Shown here piece by piece: positions 25,610 through 33,155 of a DNA stretch of 55,705 nucleotides. The position numbers were made by a program, and so were the translations under genes. The notes beneath the pieces are model-generated. The model was not told the origin of the DNA. It did no database searches and saw only the letters and a list, made by a program, of their open reading frames with translations. The stretch covers positions 1 to 55,705 of the forward strand of contig CAMZJA010000013.1 of the NCBI GenBank assembly GCA_947307415.1, written 5' to 3'. This stretch comes from an uncultured Bacteroidales bacterium (lineage in GTDB: Bacteria > Bacteroidota > Bacteroidia > Bacteroidales > F082). Each line of letters starts with the position of its first letter. Position 1 is the stretch's first letter.

Positions 25610-27279
25610 TGCTTAAGCATCTCGCTATAAGTAATTATGCTTTAATCGATTCATTGTCAATGAGTTTTGATAATGGATTCAGCGTTATTACAGGCGAGAC
25701 AGGAGCTGGAAAGTCGATACTTCTCGGAGCACTCGGCTTTGTTTTAGGTGAACGTTCCGACACAAGCATAATGCTTGACGAGACGAAGAAATGTACCGTT
25801 GAAGCGACGTTTATTGTTGATAATGAACGTTTTAAGTCGTTTTTTGAAGAAAATGACCTCGATTGCGAAGAGGAACTTATATTAAGACGCGAACTTACGC
25901 CAACAAAGAAGTCGCGTGCCTTTATAAACGATACTCCGGTAAATGCTCAACAGCTGAAAGAGCTTGGGAATCAATTGGTTGATATTCATTCGCAGCATGA
26001 CTCGCTACTTCTGACAAATGCTGATTTTCAACTGAAAATTGTGGATGACGCAGCTGATAATAATTCGTTACTCATTGATTATCAGAAAGTTTATAATTCG
26101 TTTGTCACATTGAGACATGAATTGAAACAGCTGCGCGAGATGGCTCAGAAGAACGTCGCTGAAAACGATTTTCTGGCATTTCAACTCGATGAGTTAGTGA
26201 AAGCCTACTTGCAAGAAGGCGAATATGAAGAGGTCGGCCAAAAGCTGGAATTATTAGAAAACGCTGAGGAAGTGAAAACGCTTCTTACACAATCTCTGAA
26301 TTCTTTGAAAGACTCCGAGTTCTCAATTTTAGACCAATTAAGCGAGTTGAAATCGAGTGTGGAGCGTTTAAAAAGATACATTCCGCAAGCCGAGCAGTAT
26401 CTCGAGAGACTGGAATCTACAAAAATTGAGCTCAAAGATATCGCTCAAGACCTTGATTCACTGCAAGACAGTACACAGTTTGACGCTTCTTCATTGAACG
26501 AAATCCAGGAGCGTTTTGACCTGATTCAGCGCCTGATGATGAAACATCACGTGAACGATTACGCTGAACTGCTTGATATCAGAGAAGATTTGCAGAAGAA
26601 AGTGGGTGCTTTTGCCAACATAGATGAGGAAATTGCAAAGAAAGAGCAGGAACTCAAAAAGTGCGAGAAAGAACTTACGAAACTCGCTGATGAGCTTTCA
26701 GCAAAGCGCAAAAAGGTGAAGATTTCGTTTGAGAAATCAGTTACTGAAATAATTAGGCAGTTGAAGATGCCGCATGGCGTTTTCGAAATAGAATTATCAG
26801 AGTCCTCTGATAGCTCAAAGTTCTCCGAGACTGGAAAAGATAAAATTCGTTTCCTTTTCTCCGCCAACAAAGGCATCGCTCCTGATGATATGAGCCGTGT
26901 TGCCTCAGGTGGTGAGTTGTCGCGTTTAATGCTGGCTATCAAGGCAGTAGCAGCTGAAAGCGCTTATATTCCAACCTTGATTTTTGATGAAATCGACACT
27001 GGCGTTTCGGGCGAAGTGGCGTCGAAACTGGGCGATATCATGCAGAAGATGGGGGAGAACCTGCAGATCATCTCCATCACGCATCTGCCACAGATCGCAT
27101 CGAAAGCCAAGAACCATTTCTTCGTTTACAAAGACGAGAGCAATGAAAAAACACGCTCATGCATTAGACAACTGTCTAGCGATGAGCGCGTTACGGAGAT
27201 TGCGAAAATGCTTTCCAACGATAAAATAACCCCGGAAGCCATCAAAGCCGCCGAGGTGATTTTAGACTTTAGTCGTTAG
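25609..27279 (+). CDS. recN: DNA repair protein RecN
   Basis: SMC-like ATPase for double-strand-break repair, 556 residues. Walker A GETGAGKS is at 29-36, a long coiled coil runs from about 150 to 390, and the C-terminal half has the ABC signature ASGGELSRLMLA and Walker B with D-loop LIFDEIDTGVSG. It shares one base with the preceding stop. The last codons (LDFSR, then TAG) fall inside the TTTAGAC heptad tract, so the C-terminus seems to have been shaped by the repeat. Confidence 0.98.
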   Translation: MLKHLAISNYALIDSLSMSFDNGFSVITGETGAGKSILLGALGFVLGERSDTSIMLDETKKCTVEATFIVDNERFKSFFEENDLDCEEELILRRELTPTKKSRAFINDTPVNAQQLKELGNQLVDIHSQHDSLLLTNADFQLKIVDDAADNNSLLIDYQKVYNSFVTLRHELKQLREMAQKNVAENDFLAFQLDELVKAYLQEGEYEEVGQKLELLENAEEVKTLLTQSLNSLKDSEFSILDQLSELKSSVERLKRYIPQAEQYLERLESTKIELKDIAQDLDSLQDSTQFDASSLNEIQERFDLIQRLMMKHHVNDYAELLDIREDLQKKVGAFANIDEEIAKKEQELKKCEKELTKLADELSAKRKKVKISFEKSVTEIIRQLKMPHGVFEIELSESSDSSKFSETGKDKIRFLFSANKGIAPDDMSRVASGGELSRLMLAIKAVAAESAYIPTLIFDEIDTGVSGEVASKLGDIMQKMGENLQIISITHLPQIASKAKNHFFVYKDESNEKTRSCIRQLSSDERVTEIAKMLSNDKITPEAIKAAEVILDFSR

Positions 27280-27340
27280 ACCTTAGACCTTAGCAAATAT
27301 GACTAAAGTCTAAGGTCTAAAGTCTAAGGTCTAAGGTCTT
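27261..27340. repeat. inverted heptad tracts between recN and the M16 gene
   Basis: Plus-strand units TTTAGAC, TTTAGTC, GTTAGAC, CTTAGAC, CTTAG (27261-27293) overlap the recN end; then units of GTCTAAA/GTCTAAG type (27301-27340) reach the convergent M16 stop. Each gene thus has a TTAGAC tract in its own sense. The halves pair in several registers, for example 16 perfect bases of 27278-27293 with 27324-27339, so the tract can act as a bidirectional terminator. Confidence 0.85.
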
Positions 27341-30194
27341 ATTTAAATATCTCCTTATATTTCAATTCCTTAATTGCTCCGTATTTCTCAAGAGCCTTGA
27401 AATCGATTTGTTTCTTGTTTCCTGACATCATGATGACGATCGGACGGTCGGCGACGTTGCGTTTGTAGAAGTCGTAAACGTCAGCGTACTCGGTATTCTT
27501 GATAATTTCAGTTGTCTCAAGACGCGGGTCGTGGTCGTAACCTTGCTCAACCCATGAGCTCACGGTAGTAGGAATGTTTCTAAATCCGACATATTCCGAG
27601 GCGCGTGACATGATCAGAGCGTCTTTCGAAGCGTTGAATTTCTCCATGCGCTCAGGCATGTCGGTGATGAGGCCGCGCAACACATCGATACCCTCGTTGG
27701 TCTTGTCCGACTGTGTGCCGAGGAAGGCGAACAGGTTGCCTGGCTTGCGGTTGAGATTGTCGTACATGAAGTATGAATATGCTGTGTAACCCAATGAGCG
27801 AAACTCTCTAACCTCTTGGAATACAATTGAATACATATCGGTGCCAAAGTATTTGTTAAACACCTGGCTGACGGCTTTGTCTTTTTGATCCAAAGTCTCG
27901 CTTGGCACATAAATGAAGATGTTGCTCTGGCGGAATGCCTTGTTGTGAGCAAAGAATATCTGATTTTCAGTATATTTCTTCTCAACGTTGAACTTCTTGT
28001 CAGCTTTGATAACATCGTCCTTAACGAGATTGTGTTTCTTCAAAGCTTCGATAACCTTCTGATTGTCAATGTTTCCGATGAAAAATACATTACCGCTGTA
28101 GTTGAGGGCGTCGTTCACCTCTTTGAGAAGCTCTTCGCCGGTGTGTTTCTTCCACTTTTTGATCGGAGTTTCAACGAGATAGCTTGATTTGTCGCCGTAA
28201 AGAGCATACTGGCGTACTGCCTGTGCCCATTCAGACGCGTCGTCTTTAATAGTTTCTTCTTCCATTTTCTCGCTTTCGTAGATAACGGCAATCTTCTTCT
28301 CATCGTTGGCTGGATTGAAGATCTTTTCCTCGCAAAGATCCAAGATGCGGTCTAAATCCTTCTCGAAACCTTCGATGATGACATTGCAGTTGCTCTGGTT
28401 GGCGCTAATGATAATCTGAGCGCCAAGTTTCTGAAGCTCAAGGCTGAACTCTTCGAAGCTCATATTTTCGGTGCCTTGCATTGCCCAATAAGTGACAGCG
28501 CGGTCGAGATCCGGGTCGTCGATATTACCGAAATTGTGTGTGACGGTCAAATTGAAGATGTCGTTATAAGGATTCTTTGTTGAAAACATTGTGAAACAAT
28601 CGTTTATCTTTGTGATTTCAACGTCTTTTCCAAATTCGATGACCTGTGGTTTCACTTGTGGAACTTCCTCAGCCTCAATCATCTTTGCGAAATCTGACTT
28701 GGCGTCAGTGTTCTTTGCCTCGATAGGTTTCCAGTTAGGCTTGTCGACCTTGTCTTTTTCAGGGAAGCCCATCTTTGAGCGGATATCGAGGTAATCTTCG
28801 CCGAAATATTTGTTGGCGATAGCTATGATTTCCTCCTTGGTGATGTTTTTAATGCGTTCAGTCTCAGCGAGATAGTCGTCGTATGACATGCCGCGCTGCT
28901 CGAGTTCGAGGAAGAGGTAAGACAGAGAGTTGAGATCTTCGATGTCCTGTTCGCGTTCCTTCAGCATGTTGGTGCGGATAGCTTCAAAGAGGTCGTCGCT
29001 GAACTCGCCTTTTTTGAGTTTGTTGAGACTTGCGAAGACATATTCCTCAGCTTTCTCGTGCGACTGTCCGACGAGTTTCGGCACATAGAGAATGATGTTT
29101 GCGCCGTGGTCTTCGAGTGAGAGAGGCATCAGCATTGCCGCCATGATGTTGCCATCAAGCATATCTTTGTCCATGAGGCCTGTCTCGCCGTTGCTGAAGA
29201 TGTCGCAGGCGATGCTGAGAGGCAGATAGTCAGGGTCGGAAACCTTAACGCCACGCCATGCCAAAATACCCATCTTAACAGGAGTCATCCTCACTTCTCT
29301 CAAAGTCTGGCCTTTGAACTCAGGCAAGGTGAACTCAGGCTGTGCAGGGATTTCGCCGCTGCGCCATGTGCCGAATTTCTCAGCCACCATAGGCTCGATT
29401 TCGTCGATGTTGAAGTCGCCGACGAGGATGAGGGTCATGTTGTTGGCCACGTAATAGGTGTTGAAGAACTCGCGCATTCTCGAGGTTTGCGGGTTTTTCA
29501 GGTGTTCGGTCAAGCCGATGACCGGACGGCCATAAGGATGCTCGCCGAAAATTTCTTTAAAGAAATAGTCTTTGAATGCCTCGATTGGCTCGTCGCCGTA
29601 CATGTTCTTCTCTTCGTAAACGGTCTCAAGCTCGCTCTGGAAGAGACGGAACACAGGGTAACGGAAACGCTCTACGTAGACGTCCATCCACTTGCCGATC
29701 TGGTTGGCAGGGAAGGAGTTGAAGTACATCGTCTGGTCGTAAGCTGTACCAGCGTTCAGGCCTGTGCCGCCCATCTTGGTCAGAATCACGTCGACCTCAT
29801 TCGGGATGGCGTAGTCTGTCGATGCCAATGACAACTCATTGATTTTCTGCTGGATGGCAGCGCGCTCGCCGGCGTCGGTGGTCTCATGCAGCTTGTCGTA
29901 CATAATGTCGATGCTGTCGAGATACACCTTCTCAGCTTCCCAGTTGATGGTTCCGATCTTGTCGGTGCCCTTGAACATGATATGCTCGAAATAGTGAGCC
30001 ATACCAGTGGCTTCGAGCGGGTCGTTTTTACTTCCGGCGTGTACGTAAACGGCGCCGTAAGCCTTCGGTGAGCTGTGGTCTTCGCACATCACCACCTTCA
30101 AACCGTTGTCAAGATAAGTGGTCTTGACCTTTAACTGAGCGTTCATCACGTTGACGCTCAATAAGATAACTAATGATAGAAATAATTTTTTCAT
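27339..30194 (-). CDS. M16 family (insulinase-like) zinc peptidase
   Basis: A 951-residue two-repeat M16 peptidase with a signal peptide (MKKLFLSLVILLSVNVMNAQ). The inverted zinc motif HxxEH is H67-YF-E70-H71 (MAHYFEHIMFKG), and the downstream acidic ligand lies in the ETVYEEKNMYGDEP segment. The C-terminal half lacks HxxEH, as usual for the inactive half of the clamshell. It should act in the periplasm or at the outer membrane on peptides. It has its own promoter box inside the end of the upstream GntR gene, and may also be read through from the ABC operon. Its stop meets the heptad tract shared with recN. Confidence 0.95.
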   Translation of the reverse strand: MKKLFLSLVILLSVNVMNAQLKVKTTYLDNGLKVVMCEDHSSPKAYGAVYVHAGSKNDPLEATGMAHYFEHIMFKGTDKIGTINWEAEKVYLDSIDIMYDKLHETTDAGERAAIQQKINELSLASTDYAIPNEVDVILTKMGGTGLNAGTAYDQTMYFNSFPANQIGKWMDVYVERFRYPVFRLFQSELETVYEEKNMYGDEPIEAFKDYFFKEIFGEHPYGRPVIGLTEHLKNPQTSRMREFFNTYYVANNMTLILVGDFNIDEIEPMVAEKFGTWRSGEIPAQPEFTLPEFKGQTLREVRMTPVKMGILAWRGVKVSDPDYLPLSIACDIFSNGETGLMDKDMLDGNIMAAMLMPLSLEDHGANIILYVPKLVGQSHEKAEEYVFASLNKLKKGEFSDDLFEAIRTNMLKEREQDIEDLNSLSYLFLELEQRGMSYDDYLAETERIKNITKEEIIAIANKYFGEDYLDIRSKMGFPEKDKVDKPNWKPIEAKNTDAKSDFAKMIEAEEVPQVKPQVIEFGKDVEITKINDCFTMFSTKNPYNDIFNLTVTHNFGNIDDPDLDRAVTYWAMQGTENMSFEEFSLELQKLGAQIIISANQSNCNVIIEGFEKDLDRILDLCEEKIFNPANDEKKIAVIYESEKMEEETIKDDASEWAQAVRQYALYGDKSSYLVETPIKKWKKHTGEELLKEVNDALNYSGNVFFIGNIDNQKVIEALKKHNLVKDDVIKADKKFNVEKKYTENQIFFAHNKAFRQSNIFIYVPSETLDQKDKAVSQVFNKYFGTDMYSIVFQEVREFRSLGYTAYSYFMYDNLNRKPGNLFAFLGTQSDKTNEGIDVLRGLITDMPERMEKFNASKDALIMSRASEYVGFRNIPTTVSSWVEQGYDHDPRLETTEIIKNTEYADVYDFYKRNVADRPIVIMMSGNKKQIDFKALEKYGAIKELKYKEIFK

Positions 30195-30211
30195 TTTAAA
30201 TTAAATTGAAA

Positions 30212-30559
30212 TTATTTTTGCAAAGATACAATTTCTTCCATTTTAATTCCATACAATTCCATTTTTTTCAGGAATTCTGGTACTTCGTTTTCTAAAAAAT
30301 CTTTCTTCTGTTCTGAAAGAATCTTTTCTTTCGCGTCATCGCACACGTAGAATCCTATTCCGCGCTTGGTGGCGATGATCTCTTTCATCTGCAGTCGCTC
30401 GAAGGCGCGCATCACCGTGTTGGGGTTCACTCCCAGCTCGATGCCTAGCTCGCGCACCGACATCACACGGTCGCCGCTGTGGAACTCACCGCTCAGTATA
30501 CGCTCGCACACGTGGTCGTAGATCTGCAGATATATTGGTTTATGCCCGTTGAAATCCAT
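30212..30559 (-). CDS. GntR family regulator, YtrA-type
   Basis: A 115-residue repressor: a GntR winged helix (residues about 8-75; IYLQIYDHVCERILSGEFHS, VRELGIELGVNPNTVMRAFE, GIGFYV) with only a short helical tail, which is the YtrA subfamily layout. It is the third gene after an ABC ATPase and a permease-like protein, the usual YtrA context, and likely represses its own operon through the palindrome at 32257-32276. The effector is unknown; relatives respond to cell-envelope stress. The gap to the permease gene is 6 bp. Confidence 0.92.
   Translation of the reverse strand: MDFNGHKPIYLQIYDHVCERILSGEFHSGDRVMSVRELGIELGVNPNTVMRAFERLQMKEIIATKRGIGFYVCDDAKEKILSEQKKDFLENEVPEFLKKMELYGIKMEEIVSLQK
30221..30228 (-). 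promoter_or_regulatory. M16 gene promoter inside the GntR coding end
   Basis: TATCTTTG on the minus strand is at the same time part of the last codons of the GntR gene (Val-Ser-Leu-Gln-Lys, stop at 30212). Transcription would start near 30216, giving the M16 mRNA a leader of about 22 nt. Confidence 0.6.
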
Positions 30560-30565
30560 GGTTAA

Positions 30566-31405
30566 TTAATATTTTTGAGTTTTAATTTTACGATAAACGC
30601 CGAACAACATCAATGCGGAAACGATAATTTCAGCGTAAAACATGACGTTCATCATGAAGAAAACAGTGTGTTTGACAAATTCAGCCTTATCATCGATTTG
30701 ATGGGTAAGAACTTCTGTGTTTACAGCATAATTGATGATAATAATCATGAAAAGGATGAACATAAGTATCAAAATGCCAATCATCTTGCCGGTTTTGTGC
30801 TTTTTGAAAATCATATTTCCAAACATGAAGATGGAAGAAATCGTCAAAGAGCCAATTGCACTTAAAATAATCGCGAAGGTAGGTGATAAGCTCTTGTAGT
30901 ATAGTATCCAAGATTCATCCATCATTACGTTGCTCTTATCGAATATAGCATTGATTTGTGCGAATCTGTCGAAGTAATATGACACAGCGAAGCCTTCGTA
31001 TGGTCCGTGGAAGATGGCGAGAATGCTGTCGATAGCGAGTGCTCCGGCAATATATATAATAGGTGTAACAATAATACAGTAGAATACCATGCTTAGGAAT
31101 TTCTCTAATGTCGATGCCGGCAACATGGCATAGCCGATGCCTTTACGAGGGTCGTTGCAGTATCTGTAAAGCCTTGCCGGTGCTATAATTAGCATGATTG
31201 TTGAGAGAGTTGAGATGATGTCAATTCTTGAGAATGGATCATATAGTTGAGTCGTTTCATCACTCGGCATGAGGCATGTGAACAAGTAAATCACTACCGG
31301 AATTGCCCAGATAATGGCTAAAGCAAGAATAATGTTCGGGAAGAAGTTCAATCCGTCATGTTTGAGGACTTTTCCGAAACGGTTGATATTGAATGTGTTG
31401 TTCAT
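30566..31405 (-). CDS. ABC transporter permease-like membrane protein
   Basis: A 279-residue inner-membrane protein with about six hydrophobic segments (for example FFPNIILALAIIWAIPVVIY, VFYCIIVTPIIYIAGALAI, MIGILILMFILFMIIIINYA). No sequence family is certain, but position between an ABC ATPase and a YtrA-type regulator, and overlap of 4 bp with the ATPase gene (start 31405, ATPase stop 31402), make it the membrane partner of the transporter. Substrate unknown. Confidence 0.8.
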   Translation of the reverse strand: MNNTFNINRFGKVLKHDGLNFFPNIILALAIIWAIPVVIYLFTCLMPSDETTQLYDPFSRIDIISTLSTIMLIIAPARLYRYCNDPRKGIGYAMLPASTLEKFLSMVFYCIIVTPIIYIAGALAIDSILAIFHGPYEGFAVSYYFDRFAQINAIFDKSNVMMDESWILYYKSLSPTFAIILSAIGSLTISSIFMFGNMIFKKHKTGKMIGILILMFILFMIIIINYAVNTEVLTHQIDDKAEFVKHTVFFMMNVMFYAEIIVSALMLFGVYRKIKTQKY

Positions 31406-32226
31406 TTCATTAAGTTTTTGATGGTTTCTTTGTTTTTCATTACCGCATTGAACAGCGCCTCGATGTTGACGTTGCTCTCTTCATGTTCAGTGTTTGGCAT
31501 CACGTTGATGTAGCCGCCTGGCAGCATTTCGGTGTAGTAGGCGTCCTGCAATCTTTCCGGACCGTATTCAAAATAAATCTTGTCGATGATTTCCGCGAAG
31601 CTGGCGTTCATCAGCACGTCGTCGCGGTCCAAAATCACGATTGGGTCGATGAGGTTCTCAACATCTTTCACCTGATGGGTCGAGATGATGATGGTCGACT
31701 CGTCGGTGCAATATTTTGAAATGACCTTGCGGAACAAGGCTTTCGAAGGGATGTCGAGGCCGTTGGTAGGCTCGTCGAGGAACAGATAATCGGTCTTCAG
31801 TGAGAGAGCGCAAGCGAGGAGCGCTTTCTTTTTCTGACCGTGCGAGAGCTCGTTGAATTTCTTTGAGAGGTCGACTTCAAGCTCTTTCATGAGTTCGTTG
31901 AAGAGTGCGAAATCGTAGTGAGGGTAGAAGTCGCCGATTTTCTGGATGAATTTCTCAGGTGTGGTGTCCTCGGTAATCACTTCCTCAGGGAGGAAATACA
32001 CGTTTTGAAGGAAATCAGGCTGGCGCATTGAGGGGATGAGCCCGTCGACCGTCACGCTGCCGTGCTGTGGCTTTTGCAGACCGCATATTAATTTTAATAA
32101 GGTGGTCTTGCCGACGCCATTTTCGCCCAAAAGTCCATAGATGTTGCCTTTCTCGAACTCGAGGCTGATGTTTTTGAAGACCTGCGTATTTCTGTAGGCG
32201 AAATCTAAGTTATTGATTTTGATCAT
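31402..32226 (-). CDS. ABC transporter ATP-binding protein
   Basis: A 274-residue ATPase. Walker A GENGVGKT is at 34-41, the signature is the variant LSHGQKKKALLAC, and Walker B with D-loop is YLFLDEPTNGLD; the switch histidine is in IISTHQVKD. The C-terminal 60 residues are an extension without a clear domain. First gene of the GntR-controlled operon; promoter at 32280-32309 and operator at 32257-32276. It probably powers export of, or resistance to, an envelope-active compound; this is inferred from YtrA-type systems. Confidence 0.95.
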   Translation of the reverse strand: MIKINNLDFAYRNTQVFKNISLEFEKGNIYGLLGENGVGKTTLLKLICGLQKPQHGSVTVDGLIPSMRQPDFLQNVYFLPEEVITEDTTPEKFIQKIGDFYPHYDFALFNELMKELEVDLSKKFNELSHGQKKKALLACALSLKTDYLFLDEPTNGLDIPSKALFRKVISKYCTDESTIIISTHQVKDVENLIDPIVILDRDDVLMNASFAEIIDKIYFEYGPERLQDAYYTEMLPGGYINVMPNTEHEESNVNIEALFNAVMKNKETIKNLMK

Positions 32227-32256
32227 GTTATAAAAATTTTGTTGTCATTTATTATC

Positions 32257-32276
32257 TGTATTAGTCATCTAATACA
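32257..32276. promoter_or_regulatory. candidate operator for the GntR regulator
   Basis: TGTATTAGTCATCTAATACA: perfect 8-bp arms around a 4-nt centre. It covers the predicted transcription start (about 32275) and the first 19 transcribed bases of the ABC operon, so bound regulator would block initiation. It is the only such palindrome seen near the operon. Confidence 0.75.
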
Positions 32277-32279
32277 CTG

Positions 32280-32309
32280 CAAAAATACAACAAATTTTTT
32301 ACATGTCAA
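32280..32309 (-). promoter_or_regulatory. ABC/GntR operon promoter
   Basis: On the minus strand TTG (32309-32307), a 19-nt spacer and TATTTTTG (32287-32280) match the Bacteroidetes promoter. Start near 32275, leader of about 50 nt. Confidence 0.75.
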
Positions 32310-32330
32310 GAAAAAAGTGAAAAAATTTTT

Positions 32331-32438
32331 GTCATTTCGACTGAAGCGTAATAAAATGGAGCGAAATGGAGAAATCCTTATTTAACGTTTTCGTGTATTA
32401 AGGATTTCTCGACTTCACTCCGTTACGCTCGAAATGAC
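32331..32438. repeat. imperfect palindromic dispersed repeat
   Basis: GTCATTTCGA (32331-32340) mirrors TCGAAATGAC (32429-32438), and GAGAAATCCTTA (32369-32380) mirrors TAAGGATTTCTC (32399-32410). Between them the two arms carry diverged copies of the same GCGTAA/GGAG/GAAG words. The element fills the gap between the membrane protein stop (32445, minus strand) and the ABC promoter and may serve as a terminator. Repeats beginning GTCATTTCGA are common intergenic elements in Bacteroidetes; no transposase is present. Confidence 0.8.
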
Positions 32439-32444
32439 GAACAA

Positions 32445-33155
32445 TTACTTTTTAATACTGAGAATAACACCTAGCGCCACTCCTAATGCTGCTGCGAACA
32501 ACACTTGAAGTGTTCCTGGCAAAAGGAAGGTGATGGTGTGTGCGGGATACCAGAACAGCGGGATCGTCTTTTTGAAAACGAAGCCGTACTGGATGTTCCA
32601 GTCTATTTTCTCTGCCATCGTCTTCTGAATCTCGAGCGGTTTGCTTAAGAATCCTTTTAGTGTGCCGCCTGTTTCAGTGATGTGGATGTCGGTGATCTTG
32701 TGGAACGTCATGAAGACAGGGGCAAACAGGGTGTTCATCAGCACGCTGATGCAGAGCGCCACAAAGAATTTACCCCATGTGAGCGGTGCGCCGCCAAACA
32801 GCTGGTTGCCGTAGAACCATTTTGCAGCTTTACCGCCAAGATTGAATCCATTGTCGAGCAAAACGACGGTTCCTGTCTTGAAGATAGTCATAGCCGAGGC
32901 AATGACAACGCCGAGAATACCCCAGATGAGTATTTTGGGTGCCAAGCCGAAGTCTTCTTTGTAATACACACCTTCTTTGATTCTCAAAGAAAGCATCTCT
33001 CCAAACGTTCCGAGTATGGAGAACTTGAAGAAGCTCATTATCAAGCCGTGTTTTGTCGTTGCCTTGATGAACCAATCCCATGCTCCTGGGATGAAAGCGA
33101 AGCCGAGGATTACCACGGCTATCACTGCTATTGTAATTTTATCAGCCTTTTTCAT
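32445..33155 (-). CDS. integral membrane protein, weakly Mpv17/PMP22-like
   Basis: A 236-residue membrane protein with about five hydrophobic segments (residues about 9-27, 40-55, 75-95, 130-150, 200-233). The C-terminal part, with PLFWYPAHTITFLLPGTLQV, has the W-x-P and F-x-x-x-P spacing seen in the Mpv17/PMP22 family, but the match is loose. Function unknown. Its ATG overlaps the stop of the acyl-CoA synthetase gene by one base (TAATG), so the two are coupled, which suggests a role tied to that enzyme or its product. Confidence 0.7.
   Translation of the reverse strand: MKKADKITIAVIAVVILGFAFIPGAWDWFIKATTKHGLIMSFFKFSILGTFGEMLSLRIKEGVYYKEDFGLAPKILIWGILGVVIASAMTIFKTGTVVLLDNGFNLGGKAAKWFYGNQLFGGAPLTWGKFFVALCISVLMNTLFAPVFMTFHKITDIHITETGGTLKGFLSKPLEIQKTMAEKIDWNIQYGFVFKKTIPLFWYPAHTITFLLPGTLQVLFAAALGVALGVILSIKK

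Noticed and set aside
27261-27340. CRISPR array
   Set aside because: The repeated unit is 7 nt with no spacers, and no cas gene is present in the window.
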